Assembly: GCA_030141605.1 (NCBI GenBank)
Contig: JAQGDQ010001420.1
Coordinates: 1-41,916 of the forward strand
Reading direction: 5' to 3'
Length of the DNA stretch: 41,916 nt
Source of the DNA: Tubiluchus corallicola
Lineage: Eukaryota; Priapulida; Priapulimorpha; Priapulimorphida; Tubiluchidae
Of the stretch, positions 1-10,427 are shown piece by piece. Below the pieces are notes generated by a model. The model saw only the letters and a list, made by a program, of their open reading frames with translations. It ran no database searches and was not told the origin of the DNA. A program made the translations under genes and the position numbers. Each line of letters starts with the position of its first letter. The stretch's first letter is position 1.

Positions 1-592
1 GTCTTTTTTGAAAACTGGTTTCTAAATATACACGCTTGTTTTGAATGGTGTGTACGTGTGCGCGAGTGCAGTTATGTGCGCTCGCAAGTGTGTGGAAATA
101 AAACTAATGTTTAATATTAGTACTCAATAATAAACAACTGCTTGTTTATTTACAACATTCTGTTTTAGTAACACACCACAAGAAGTTATTGTCAAATGTG
201 CAAAAATCAATATGGACTAGTTAAAAAGCAACTATGTAGTGAAAGGGTTAATGAATTCTATGAACTACATATTATTAGTAATTACATGTATGCATAATTA
301 ATTATATGTATTTGCATATTGCTTATATTCATGCAGGCTGCACAATTGCAAGGTAGTTGTGTAATACCTTGCACCTATTCGTTATGTGGCACTTATATTA
401 AGCTGAGCTCAGTAACTGCCAGTGGTGTGTTATAGTGTTTGTAAGTGTTTTACAACACTTCCTAATATCCTACACCTACTGCAGCAGTCATACCACAATC
501 CTGGTACAGATTATGCAAAACAAGACATCATTGATAAATCTTTAGAGCTGATGTCAACATAGCACAATCTACTATCTTTTCATCCCACTATT
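1..592 (+). repeat. Dispersed element, copy A (truncated by window edge)
   Basis: This stretch is the inverted copy of 10779-11375: the two match nearly base for base over about 590 bp. The left end is cut by the window edge. It contains a short core (about 351-436) that recurs alone at 13130-13220 and 38427-38510. In copy B the same sequence continues into a hairpin and an (ATA)n tail, so it is probably the 3' untranslated part of a LINE. No coding capacity is seen. Confidence 0.8.
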
Positions 593-659
593 ACTACTAC
601 AAGTCCCTCACAAGTGGTTAATAGCACTACTAAGTTAACTAAATGCAACACTAATGTCA

Positions 660-800
660 TATAAATAGGGGTGGCTGTCAAGTGACCATCATGGTATTTT
701 GTCCCTCCGTCTCAATGCAATTATGCGTAATTAAATAGCATATATGCATACGGAGTGAGACAAATAATCTAATCTAATCTAATCTAATCTAATCTCTGTA
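660..800 (+). mobile_element. LINE-type 3' end with (TAATC)n tail
   Basis: The block contains the GGGGTGGCT / TGACCAT hairpin motif (about 668-715) that recurs at other LINE ends here, then a GAGACAAATAAT pre-tail and about five TAATC units (767-796). A short conserved hairpin followed by a microsatellite tail is typical of CR1/L2-type elements. No coding part is attached, so this is a strongly 5'-truncated copy or a SINE that borrowed the tail. Confidence 0.55.
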
Positions 801-1026
801 TGCATGCAAGCAACCGCAAAATTCCAAGGCGGTCGTAACCTAATTTGCGAAGCGTGTTTTCTCGTGCTTTGAATTTCTTAACAGCGGATCTGACATTAAA
901 CATGCGTTGCCTCGTAAACAGGAGTTTAGACATTTGGCTTTTCCACGGCCATATTAATGTTCATAAGAATTAATTACTGTTTAGCATGCTGCAATTCTCT
1001 TGTCACACAACTGTAGAAAACCTGTA

Positions 1027-1112
1027 AGTCAGTCAGTCAGTCAGTCAGTCAGTCAGTCAGTCAGTCAGTCAGTCAGTCAGTCAGTAAGTAAGTAAGTAAG
1101 TAAGTAAGTTTA
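1027..1112. repeat. (GTCA)n followed by (GTAA)n microsatellite
   Basis: About 14 GTCA units run straight into about six GTAA units. The GTAA part reads as the tail of the minus-strand LINE end beginning at 1086; the GTCA part is a simple expansion beside it. Confidence 0.9.
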
Positions 1113-1510
1113 TTAGTTTATCACCATTTTTAAAATAGCAAAATACATAACTAACAGATTTATGAATCTATACAACATTCAATAATATTACAAAGTGCAA
1201 AAGTAATTATTGATTAGTGGTGAAAGGGTGGCGAAAGAACTATAAGTTATCGAGGTCAGCCACCCTCTCAGGATTGTTACTAATATAATTAATTAGTTAA
1301 TGCATATGTACCAGGTAATTAAAAATTATCATATTTTGCATTTAAGACAAATGAAAATTGAATTATTATACGAATGTGTTAGTTTATAATAAAGTAATGT
1401 TCAATAATGGGAAAGAAGAGACACACGTGACTATCTTTAAATAATAATTTAACCATTACGTATTTAAAATTAATGCAAATGAGGACCTAGAGCCAAAGGA
1501 AGAAAAAAAA
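1086..1510 (-). mobile_element. LINE 3' end, inverted partner of 26615-27010
   Basis: Read on the minus strand it carries, in order, a conserved 5' block near 1490-1445, the GGTGGC...GCCACC hairpin near 1230-1270, and a tail of AATAAACTTACTTACTT type. The whole order is repeated in plus orientation at 26615-27010 inside PSMC3 intron 2. It is non-coding and interpreted as the 3' untranslated end of a CR1/L2-like LINE. Confidence 0.65.
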
Positions 1511-1679
1511 TTAATTTTCCGCTGGTATTGGCTGTAAGATTTTAATATTCGATGATCGTGTCCTGCAAAGTTTGTATCTTTGTGTAGAAAACCCATAACA
1601 AACCATTCCCTAATTTCTTTGTAAATGCAGTGAGTTTAAACCCCAAAGTCCATAACAACGGGTTTAATGAATATATTAT

Positions 1680-1830
1680 ACTGCCCTGTAGGACCAAGAC
1701 AAAAAAACACTTTGTAAGCATGATTGGGCTTAAACCTGGAATTCTCTTCCTGTGGCTGTAAAACAAGTTTGCTCAATTCGCAAATTTAAAAACGAAAAAG
1801 AAAATTATTTGTTTAGTAACTCTTGACTAC
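1680..1830 (+). pseudogene. LINE reverse transcriptase C-terminal relic
   Basis: From 1737 one frame reads WNSLPVAVKQVCSIRKFKN and continues to a stop after about 30 codons. WNSLP followed by a basic FK-rich helix is the usual C-terminus of CR1/L2/Jockey ORF2 proteins. The frame is closed just upstream (TAA at 1731-1733), and a neighbouring frame continues the similarity, so a frameshift is likely. Dead fragment. Confidence 0.55.
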
Positions 1831-1974
1831 CTGTGTTTTTTGTTTATTTTGGTAGTATATAATAACATGTATATAATGCACATCTTAGTCAACTGTCATG
1901 CATTCGGCATTGTTGTCTATTATGTATATTTCGATATGCAAAAAGTATTATTGACATAATGTAATGTATATAGC

Positions 1975-2345
1975 TTATATGTTTATTTATTTCCACTCTG
2001 TATCTAACAGTTATAATAAAAATACAGATAATTTCACTGAAGTAAATATAAATATAAATGCAATATTATCCAGAAATTACAAAAGAGATTCTTATGCAGC
2101 ATATAAATGTGCAAATTACATTACAGAGTAATTTTGATGCATACAGTTTGAGCTTAAAAGCATAGTTTGACAGTCCAAACTGTACGTGGAAATCTTAAAG
2201 AAGTGATTAATAATTGAAATAATAATAATATGTACATAAAATTGTGGAGGGAGTAGTGAATGAAAGATGAAATGGAGCAAAAACTAAGAAAAACTGTGAT
2301 CATGATTATAAAATGTTCAGTAACCTGTTGAGCACTGTATGTATG
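1975..2345 (-). mobile_element. LINE 3' end, inverted partner of 25735-26097
   Basis: On the minus strand this roughly 365-bp block matches 25735-26097 (PSMC3 intron 2) over its full length, ending in an AAATAAATAAAC tail. It is a non-coding 3' untranslated fragment of a second LINE family. A few ATGT units follow at 2337-2352. Confidence 0.65.
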
Positions 2346-3599
2346 TATGTAGCTTATATGTCAAGTTATGTATATAGCTTATATGTATTTTGACAAGCAG
2401 CACATAATGTGTAATATATGTATTATGTATTTTCCTTGACTAACCTGCACCTCTAATCACATTCTTCTCATACACACATCCTAATTTTAAACCCTGCCTT
2501 GCTTTACCTAATCCTTTCTCACTATCAATGTTGTACTCACAAGATTTTCTTTCAGCACACACTGAAGCATTTTATTGCAAACAATTACATTTATTGGCAG
2601 TTATTTTGTAATTATTGTTTCGTATCATTGAATGTACCATTTTGTGAGAAACGAATTCTATAAGCTAATCTAAGTCTATAAATCTTCAAATCAATTTATC
2701 CTCTGAACAGCCTAAAAAAATTGTGGCATTTTCATTCCTCATGTATGCACTTAGATTAGTTCTTTTTCTTCTCAGAAAAAAGATCAGAAATTAATCTAGT
2801 AAACTGGTCGCTAAAATCTTCAATCTTGAAATACAGTCAACATTAACACTGGTAAAAATCACTTTCAATTATCATGGGATATACAATTTTTAAAATTAAT
2901 TAAATTAAAAAAAGAAGTTTAGCAGTTTGACTTGATTAACGTTCAATAATTTCGTGGCCGCTCAATATAAACAGACATAAAAAACATCCCATTTATTGCT
3001 ATCACGATTCGCGATCAGCATCAGAGCAGCTAAAGCGTCCTTAGCCACTTTAACACACTGGTGGAATTCATGCGTAATACCGTAAATCACAAACTTCCTA
3101 GTTATGGACTTCAAGATTAAATTCGAGATACAAACTTACCTTAAAAAGATTACATTTTTACAAAGCTTTAAAAACGTCCCCAATAATGCCAAAGTAAACA
3201 CAAAAATAATTGCAAATTTATGTAGTAACAGTCAATACCAAATACACAATTTCACATCTTCCGCGGCGCTAATTTTACTAAAACTAAAAGTGGAACTGCG
3301 AAAACGCTGGACAGAGGGCAGCACGATACAATGACTGTCGCCCACAGATGCAACGGATTGCGCATAGATTAAAGTTTTCTCACCTTTACAATACCGTTTA
3401 TATGAATATTTACAATAATTGTTATTATTTAACGAGAGTGCAGAGAATTAAGGAAATAAGTCAAACTGACATTTTTTCATTAATAACAAATTTCTTTTTT
3501 ATAAATATATGCATGTATTTATTTTGTTTCCTTGTTTTTTGTTTTCTGTTTATATGTTCATTAACTATCCTAATCATTTAAATTATTTATTTTCGGACT
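2346..3599. other. AT-rich stretch, no gene recognised
   Basis: I see no conserved protein, splice pattern or clear repeat here. Short open frames at 3104-3334 and 3348-3581 have AT-rich composition and no recognisable domain, and are taken as chance. Confidence 0.5.
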
Positions 3600-3654
3600 A
3601 TTTATCAATTTGCTTCTCTGTCCCTCTCTAGCTCTCTCTTTCTCCCACTCACTT

Positions 3655-3985
<331 letters not shown>

Positions 3986-5163
3986 ATGTGTGTGTCTCCC
4001 AGGTTTCTAGCGAGTAATCATGAATTTTCTTTATTTTGTTTAATGCTGCCTCGGATAATTTTAAATTTTCCATCTATTTAAATTATTAATTCTAATTTGG
4101 TAAGAAAGCTAAATGCAATATATCAATCATTGCTAAAAACCTCATCACCCCCAGCAACTCTAAAGACCCCATGATCAATGATAGCATCTTATAGCTACTC
4201 CAATAAATTGCTGCTCAACTTAGTTTAATGGTGATTCTCAAACAAATCAGCTAGATTGAATGGCCTTTAAAAATTAGCTAGACTGACTCGTTTGAAATAA
4301 AATAAAATTAGGAAAAACCGATAATTAATGAAAATGATCTCTACTGAAAATATAGCAATGCCTCAGTGGCAGTGAAATACAAAAAAACAACAATGATAAT
4401 TGGAGCTGAATACAAAAATATAACATGGAAAATATTTATGTAGTTATTATCCATTGGCAGTCATTATTAAACAAAGAAATTAAAATTTGAAAAATAACCA
4501 TGAAAAAATAATTATTAACGGTAAAACAGCAAGTGTATGTAATTAGCACACAATTAAGTTGTTTCTATGACCATTTCTACGATTTTTTCGTTCCTCAGCA
4601 GCTTTCAGTGTCTCAGTCGTGCAAGCTATAAGATTAATAAATCATTTAGAGGATTTCCCCTACTGCCAGGCAGAGTATCTGCCTTGTTGGCAGGCAACGC
4701 TGTATTTTTTCTTAAGTGATATAATGGATATCGTGCTGGCGTAGAAGGTATAGTGTCTAGTGCTTGCCGAAAAAAATTATCTGTATCTAGGGTAAATTAG
4801 TTTCGTCTTATGATTCTGCCTATGTAATAAATAATAAGTTTTTATTATAGTAAAAACTTCAACTATGTGCAGTAGACGCTGCGGATATTCATTGACGATG
4901 ACGTGGCATGTCTGTGTCTTCCATTAACACTTAGAATAATATAAGCTAGGTATTGCAAAAGCTGGATTAACTCTAGCAGCTAAGCAAAAATGCCCACTTT
5001 TAAGTATTCTGGTACTTAGTACTTAATTTAACACCAAATCTATTTTTAATACTATATACTATAATGTTTATATATGTATGTAGGGTTATATATATATATA
5101 CATACACCTAAAAAATGTCATGAGCCTGTAAGTAAACTTGTATTTTTACTTGTATTTTTAATA
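3986..5163. other. No gene recognised
   Basis: AT-rich sequence without a recognisable coding region. The only structure noticed is an imperfect hairpin around 4665-4700, with CTGCCAGGCAGA facing TCTGCCTTGTTGGCAG. A TATA dinucleotide run lies near 5078-5102. Confidence 0.5.
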
Positions 5164-5260
5164 AGGGGCAGCTGACCAAGTGACCAATGCTGGTCCTTCT
5201 CAGTTGCAATGAAATGTAAAAATAATTATGTCGAATTTTAACTGCTATTGAGAAAATTAA
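5164..5260 (+). mobile_element. LINE 3' hairpin fragment
   Basis: It carries GGGGCAGCTGACC followed by GTGACCAATGCTGGTCC, a variant of the hairpin at the other LINE ends in this window. No tail or coding part is evident, so only the motif supports the call. Confidence 0.4.
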
Positions 5261-5600
5261 CTTTTATACCGCTTTATAGTCTAGATCTTTTCATTTCAAG
5301 GTAGACAACGTTTCATTCAATGTCCACATCAATGTCTAAATATTCATACAGACGCTTCATTTTCATAAGCAAAGTAAATGTCGATGTGTAGACAAAGTTC
5401 AGTGTTTTGAATGTCATTTTTTTAATGACCGTATGGACTAGGGATAACCCGTGCTGCTTGTTATATAATAATATTTCATTTGACTAGCATACAAATAAGA
5501 AAGTAAGAAGCATGCGTTGTAGCTGCTGCTACTCAAATGTCTGGACATCTTCGCTGTACATCTGGGATGATCTGGCACAATACCAGACCAAAAAATCATT

Positions 5601-5827
5601 TGTGTACTTGCAAACCGAAACCGTACATAAGTCGGCATTGTTGAAACTAAATTATGATGCTTTAAAGTAGAATGCACCAAAAATTTGGTCAAATGTCAAT
5701 TTTTTATTTTTTTGTTTACAAATAACATAGAGCGATGAGCTTGGTGTCAAAATGATCTGCAAGATATGTAAATAACTAGAAATGCTTAATTGCAGTTTTA
5801 TGGACGATTTTTCCATGTAAGCGCACA
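5601..5827 (+). mobile_element. Long-TIR MITE, short copy
   Basis: It starts TGTGTACTTGCAAACC and ends GTAAGCGCACA, with inverted arms that include ATAAGTCGGCA at the left. The interior matches parts of the 662-bp copy at 11514-12175 (both its left 100 bp and its right 100 bp), so it is an internally deleted member of the same non-autonomous DNA transposon family. Target duplication is unclear. Confidence 0.6.
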
Positions 5828-6324
5828 TATTGTATTTGCATTTGTATTTTCTTTACTGGATAATTATCTGTGTTTTACTGATGTTATAGTAAGACTAGCA
5901 AAGTCCCGGCAAAAAATTTTGCATATAAATACACTTATAATCAAAATACGCGGACATCCTACATAGTCCTCATTTGCAACGCAAAGCAAGCAGCAGCTTT
6001 TACTGAATTAAAGTTATAGACAGAGTACAATGGATGACGTCAGAATAATGGCTTTGCATCAGCAGTTTTCTAAGCAAAAATTGCCAAAAATAGAACATCT
6101 AATTAACTCGTCGCCACTCCTCTTGGTGAATGTGTACTAAAATATATCCCACACCATCGCGTAGCCCTGTTCTTCCTCTTTCTAAAGAGCTATATATCTC
6201 CTTTCGAGAGTCCCACCAGGCGCTGCTAAAACGTTTTTTCCGCATGCTGTTTGGTCAAAATTTCGAAAAAATCGCGAGTTGGGTCCGGGAAAAAAATAAT
6301 TGCAGAAATTAATAAACATTGAAT
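5828..6324. other. Degenerate repeat sequence, no gene recognised
   Basis: A 45-bp stretch at about 5855-5900 (TTACTGGATAATTATCTG and following) recurs at 6787-6832, and GCAGAAATTAATAAAC recurs at 6302 and 6837. The hAT MITE at 6325-6786 therefore sits inside an older duplicated or repeated sequence. No protein is recognisable. Confidence 0.45.
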
Positions 6325-6786
6325 GAGGGATGAGAATTTTCTGTGGACACGCGGAATTCTGAGTTTTTGGAAGACCAGTAGTGCCATTTTTGTAAATCGC
6401 GTAAATTCGTTGAGAAAATTTTTACAGACGCGGTACATTATTTCACAAACTGACCGCTAGTTGGCAGGCCGTCACTTTGTTTACGTCACGTACATCAGTG
6501 TAAACACGTGTAGATCTCTATGTATAAAAATATAGAATCAATTGTGCGGAGTTATTTGAGTCAATTGCAGACAGTTTTTATATATTTTTGCATAGGAGCG
6601 GCCAGTACTTAGGCGTTTTTGAGACAATTAGGTATCATGTATCCTTGATAGTTGGGTATTTTAAATTATGCATGAAACAAGGTAATTGATATTTTAAGTC
6701 CACCTAGAGGTTCTCAACGGCCTACATGGCCGCCAAACCCCACGGCCTGTTTCAGAGTTTTTTGCAATTTGTCATTCTCATCCCTG
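6325..6786 (+). mobile_element. hAT-like MITE (AGGGATGAGAAT termini), copy 1
   Basis: The terminal inverted repeats are AGGGATGAGAAT and ATTCTCATCCCT. Its interior is closely similar along its length to 27230-27742. It has no coding capacity. The CAGGG-type terminus suggests the hAT superfamily, but an 8-bp target duplication is not clear at either copy. Confidence 0.65.
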
Positions 6787-6961
6787 TTACTGGATAATTG
6801 TCTGTATTTTACTGATATTATAGTAAGATGCTGTGCAGAAATTAATAAACCTTGAACTCTGCAATGCGTCTTTTGTTTTGCAGGCAAAAAAAGTGCCACT
6901 GGCTGACCAACTTTGACCACACCTTCAATGGCTTAATGGGGAGACAAAAGGGGATCATAGG
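6787..6961 (+). promoter_or_regulatory. CHID1 upstream region with possible 5'UTR splice acceptor
   Basis: A pyrimidine-rich stretch ending TTTTGTTTTGCAG at 6883 looks like a 3' splice site 79 bp before the CHID1 ATG, so the gene may have a non-coding first exon further upstream. An in-frame TGA at 6914-6916 means the ATG at 6962 is the first possible start in its frame within this exon. No TATA box was identified. Confidence 0.35.
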
Positions 6962-8221
6962 ATGAATACGCTGTGCTGTTCTCTGTTCCTCCTCTGCACG
7001 GTGGTCCTTCATCAGTCTCTTGCCACCTTGTCGCCTCCGCAAAAGAAGAAAAAAGACGGGGGCGACGTGACGCCCACGCCGCATCGGCACGGCAACAACA
7101 ACAACAACAAGAAGCAAAAGGGGACGAAAACTGCGTCCGACGGAAAACCCCGGGTGACGCTGACGGCCGAAGAAGAGGAGCTGAAGCTGACGCTGCAGCG
7201 TCCCACGTACGACAAGATCGTCGCCACCCACGAGCAGCACTCCCCCCCGGGGAAACACAAGGACGCGAGTTACTTCAACAGTCGGACGCTCGGCTACGTC
7301 ACACCGTGGAACAACCACGGCTACGACGTCGCCAAGATCTACGGCAACAAGTTCACGTACATATCACCGGTTTGGCTGCAGGTCCGGCCGCCGTCGCGTC
7401 ACGGTAAGTTTGTCGTCACCGGAGGCCACGACATCGACAAGGGATGGATGGCGGAGGTGAAGAAGGGGCGTAAGACGTACCTGACTCCGCGCGTCCTCTT
7501 TGACGGCTGGTCGGGCGCCGATTTCGCCGACGTGTTCAATAATCCGGACTCGGAAGAGGCGCTGATCAAGACTCTCCTGGAGTTCACTCAGCTGCACGGC
7601 TTCAACGGAATCGTCGTGGAGATATTCAGTCAAGCCGGCGGCGCGGCGAAAGTGGAAGTTGCGGATCTCGTGATCCACATGGCGGAGAGCTTCCACGACG
7701 AGGACCTGGAGATCATACTCGTCATTCCGCCGGCGGTGTACGAAGCCAAGCGAGCCGGATTCTTCATCAAAGAAGATTTCGACAGACTGGCGCCTCACGT
7801 GGATGCGTTCAGCTTGATGACCTACGACTTTTCTAATCCGGCCAAACCTGGACCAAACAGTCCGCTATGGTGGGTGAAGAACTGCGTCCAGCTGATATGT
7901 CCCGACGCGAAGTCGCCATGGCGACAGAAGATACTGGTGGGACTGAATTTCTACGGCAACGATTATTCTTCGCAAGGCAGCGAAGCCATATTAGGAAATA
8001 AATACATTGAACTGCTTAAGACGTACACGCCCACCATCGAGTGGGAGGACACTTCCGCGGAAAACTACTTCCGCTACACGAAGGGGAACGTTCCCCACGC
8101 CGTGTTTTATCCCTCGTTGCTTTCCGTACAGATACGCTTGGAGCTGGCGCTGAGTCTGGGAACCGGGATATCCATATGGGAACTCGGACAGGGCCTAGAC
8201 TTTTACTACGACGTCATCTGA
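6962..8221 (+). CDS. CHID1: CHID1, chitinase domain-containing protein 1 (GH18 fold)
   Basis: 419-residue orthologue of CHID1 (stabilin-1-interacting chitinase-like protein), a secreted or lysosomal carbohydrate-binding GH18 relative. Residues 1-21 form a signal peptide (hydrophobic LFLLCTVVLHQSLA). Residues about 24-62 are a Lys/Asn-rich linker with an (AAC)n run, followed by a GH18 barrel from about residue 105 to the end. Family landmarks include GYVTPWNNHGYD (111-122), GGHDIDKGWM (154-163), SLMTYDF (284-290), KILVGLNFYG (323-332) and WELGQGLD (406-413). At the active-site strand (HGFNGIVVEIF, 212-222) the DxxDxDxE motif of active chitinases is absent, as in the family generally; the first Asp is also Asn here. 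Binding rather than hydrolysis is therefore inferred. The whole protein is in one exon and is visibly more GC-rich than its surroundings. A possible poly(A) signal (AATAAA) lies at about 8762. Identity is firm; function is by family. Confidence 0.95.
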   Translation: MNTLCCSLFLLCTVVLHQSLATLSPPQKKKKDGGDVTPTPHRHGNNNNNKKQKGTKTASDGKPRVTLTAEEEELKLTLQRPTYDKIVATHEQHSPPGKHKDASYFNSRTLGYVTPWNNHGYDVAKIYGNKFTYISPVWLQVRPPSRHGKFVVTGGHDIDKGWMAEVKKGRKTYLTPRVLFDGWSGADFADVFNNPDSEEALIKTLLEFTQLHGFNGIVVEIFSQAGGAAKVEVADLVIHMAESFHDEDLEIILVIPPAVYEAKRAGFFIKEDFDRLAPHVDAFSLMTYDFSNPAKPGPNSPLWWVKNCVQLICPDAKSPWRQKILVGLNFYGNDYSSQGSEAILGNKYIELLKTYTPTIEWEDTSAENYFRYTKGNVPHAVFYPSLLSVQIRLELALSLGTGISIWELGQGLDFYYDVI

Positions 8222-8864
8222 GCGTTTCCATGGTGATTCTGGCGTCATTCAACGAGAGAATCTTTCATATCGGCTGTTCCGTGTGTTAAAAGTACATATA
8301 TTATTCCCGCCGCTAGATGGTGCATCATGACTGATCAGGTTTTTAAAACGTGGTGTACTAACATCATAATCAGTATTGATATAAAATTTGTGGCTCATAA
8401 TTGGCGCGAATTCTGTAAAAATTATTCTGCTCACCAGTGCGTTGTACTCCCGGCACTTACTGCATGTGTACTTTTATAAGTGCATTTATATTAGCAATTG
8501 AAAAAGATAGGCTTCAAGCGATACATGAAACATGGCATGACAAACTACCTGGCTTCGTATTACTGGCTGCAGCTGTGCTGTAATATACCGTGAGAATTTA
8601 AGCTTTCTGAGGTTCAAGAAACTTGCTTATATCCTATGCTTATGATTAGCATGGTTAGAAATGAAGATATTGATACTGTATATCGACTGTTTCATGTGTT
8701 AAAAGTTGCTTTGGGATTTGGAAAACCCGTTGAAATTTGGAAAAGTCGAATTTTTAGATGCAATAAAAATAAACGTTATGGCAATTATCTAAAATCATAG
8801 CCTGAAATTGTGATGCAGATTATGGCGGATTGTATTAAGGACGACATATCTTTCATATCGACCG
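8222..8864 (+). repeat. CHID1 downstream region with imperfect tandem duplication, left part
   Basis: The segment around 8261-8291 (ATCTTTCATATCG followed by CTGTTCCGTGTGTTAAAAG) recurs at about 8683-8710 and, with the MITE at 8865-9259 removed, at 8851-8864 plus 9260-9285. The sequence at 8683-8864 is repeated at about 9260-9410, including GCAATTATCTAAAATC and CGGATTGTAT. This indicates an old tandem duplication of roughly 185 bp just downstream of CHID1. No gene is seen. Confidence 0.6.
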
Positions 8865-9259
8865 TAGGGATGAGCATCGAACGCTCGAATTCGATTCGAA
8901 CGAGTTTTTTTAGTTCGAACTCGATTCGAATCCAAAACCTTAGATTCGAATAATTCAGCACTTCAATCACACATGTTCCTGATCATTAAAACGATTGAAA
9001 CATCATGCGATTAGCATAATTTAGTTGTTATTTCTGCGCAGAACTCTAAGCAAATTACTAGTCGTTTTATTGCAGAACAAAATCTAGTGATATGCATGAT
9101 CTTTGTAAGACTAATTTTACTGGTGGTTCGAAAACTAGTTCGAAAATCGTTCAATCTCAATTCGAATTCGAAACACTGAAGTTCGGTTCGATTCAAATTC
9201 GAAAGTCACAAATTCGATCCGATTCGAATTCGCTGTCTGGTAGAGAATGCTCACGCCTA
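8865..9259 (-). mobile_element. hAT MITE (TAGGGRTGAGCAT termini), copy 1
   Basis: 395 bp with inverted ends TAGGGATGAGCAT and ATGCTCACGCCTA, flanked by 8-bp target duplications ATCGACCG (8857-8864) and ATCGACTG (9260-9267). The ends carry many TTCGAATTCGAA-like subterminal repeats. The interior is the reverse complement of the copy at 21977-22416. 8-bp duplications and these ends are hallmarks of the hAT superfamily. It is non-coding, so it depends on a transposase made elsewhere. Confidence 0.85.
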
Positions 9260-9420
9260 ATCGACTGTTCCGTGTGTTAAAATTTGATTTGAGATTTGGA
9301 AAAACTGCAGCATCTGAACAGATCATAAAAATAAATGTTATCGCAATTATCTAAAATCGTAGTCTGAAATTGTAATACGGATTATGCCGGATTGTATCAA
9401 GGACAACAGTTTGATAATGC
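9260..9420 (+). repeat. Tandem duplication downstream of CHID1, right part
   Basis: Second copy of the roughly 185-bp unit at 8683-8864, separated from it by the inserted hAT MITE. Confidence 0.55.
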
Positions 9421-9463
9421 TATAATTTGGCTCATGAAAAGTATAGGGGACTTATCTATAACT

Positions 9464-9683
9464 ATGCAAAATGGTTGAAAATGTACTTGCAAAGTATTAA
9501 TGCAAAATGGTTAAAAATGTACTTCCAAAGTTTTAATGCAAAATGGTTGAAAATGTACTTGTAAAGTATTAATGCAAAATGGTTGAAAACGTACTTGCAA
9601 AGTTTTAACGCAAAATGGTTGAAAATGTACTTGCAAAGCTTTAATGCAAAATGGTTGTAAATGTACTTGCAAAGTTTTAATGA
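9464..9683. repeat. 36-bp minisatellite, about 6 copies
   Basis: The unit is TGCAAAATGGTTGAAAATGT plus ACTTGCAAAGTNTTAA, with a few substitutions between copies. 36 bp is a multiple of three, so the minus strand stays open as a 12-residue repeat; nothing suggests that it is translated. Confidence 0.9.
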
Positions 9684-9730
9684 TGAACTATATGAAACCC
9701 TGACAAGACATTTGTGATAAATGACCAAGC

Positions 9731-10166
9731 CAGTGGCGGCTCGTGTATAGGTACAGTGGAACTGCAGCACCCCCTATTTTCACTCAATATTATAATATTC
9801 AATATAATGTCTTTTTTCTTTATACTTGTGCGGAACCAGAGCACGTGAGGACAGCACAGTGCGCTCCAGCAACGCGGTGTTTGGCTGCTGTGTGCATACG
9901 GCCATGCACACATGTCTAGGTAGAAAAAGTCTCGTCGCTCACACAGTTTGTTGTCAGTTGAACTGCAGCAATTTAGGCTGCTAGTACACATTGTTTAGGG
10001 TTTCGTCAGTTTATGTATAAACTTTCATACGTTTATTTCTTTAAAATTACAATTGCAACATTAAAATGACATATGTTTGTTTCGTTTTACACAGTATTAA
10101 AACAATGGCTAAACATTTTCTGAAGCAGCCCCCCCCCCCACTAATCTTAACTACGAGCCACCAATG
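9731..10166 (+). mobile_element. hAT element (CAGTGGCGGCTCGT termini), short copy
   Basis: Ends are CAGTGGCGGCTCGT and ACGAGCCACCAATG, flanked by GACCAAGC (9723-9730) and GACCACAC (10167-10174), an 8-bp duplication with two mismatches. Both ends match the longer copy at 31139-32202, from which this one differs by a large internal deletion. It contains a C9 run near 10130-10139. Non-autonomous. Confidence 0.75.
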
Positions 10167-10427
10167 GACCACACTAAAAGTATTAACTGCTAGTGGAGAA
10201 TGGGTTTTAGCTGAATTTTGACAAGTTCAGAGTCAATTTAAATGTTTTGCTTCAACTTCTGTTGTGAATTTTCTTACATTACTAATTATAAATATTATAT
10301 TGTAATTCAAATTTTATAATTTTGTTACTATTTTTATAGGAAAATAAAGGGAAGTTTCGCTTCATTTTGATTTAATAGGTTTTCTTTCATTTCATTTTTA
10401 CAGCAAAATACGTTTATATTATTATAA

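Noticed and set aside
351-436. Core repeat as a tRNA-derived SINE
   Set aside because: A GTTCGTTATG-like stretch hints at a B box, but no A box or tRNA fold could be made, and the core is part of a longer element at two loci.
767-796. TAATC repeats as telomere-like sequence
   Set aside because: Only about five units, next to a LINE-type 3' hairpin; it fits a retroelement tail, not the TTAGGG-type telomere of animals.
7364-7798. Minus-strand and alternate-frame open frames across CHID1
   Set aside because: They are shadows of the GC-rich CHID1 coding sequence without recognisable domains.
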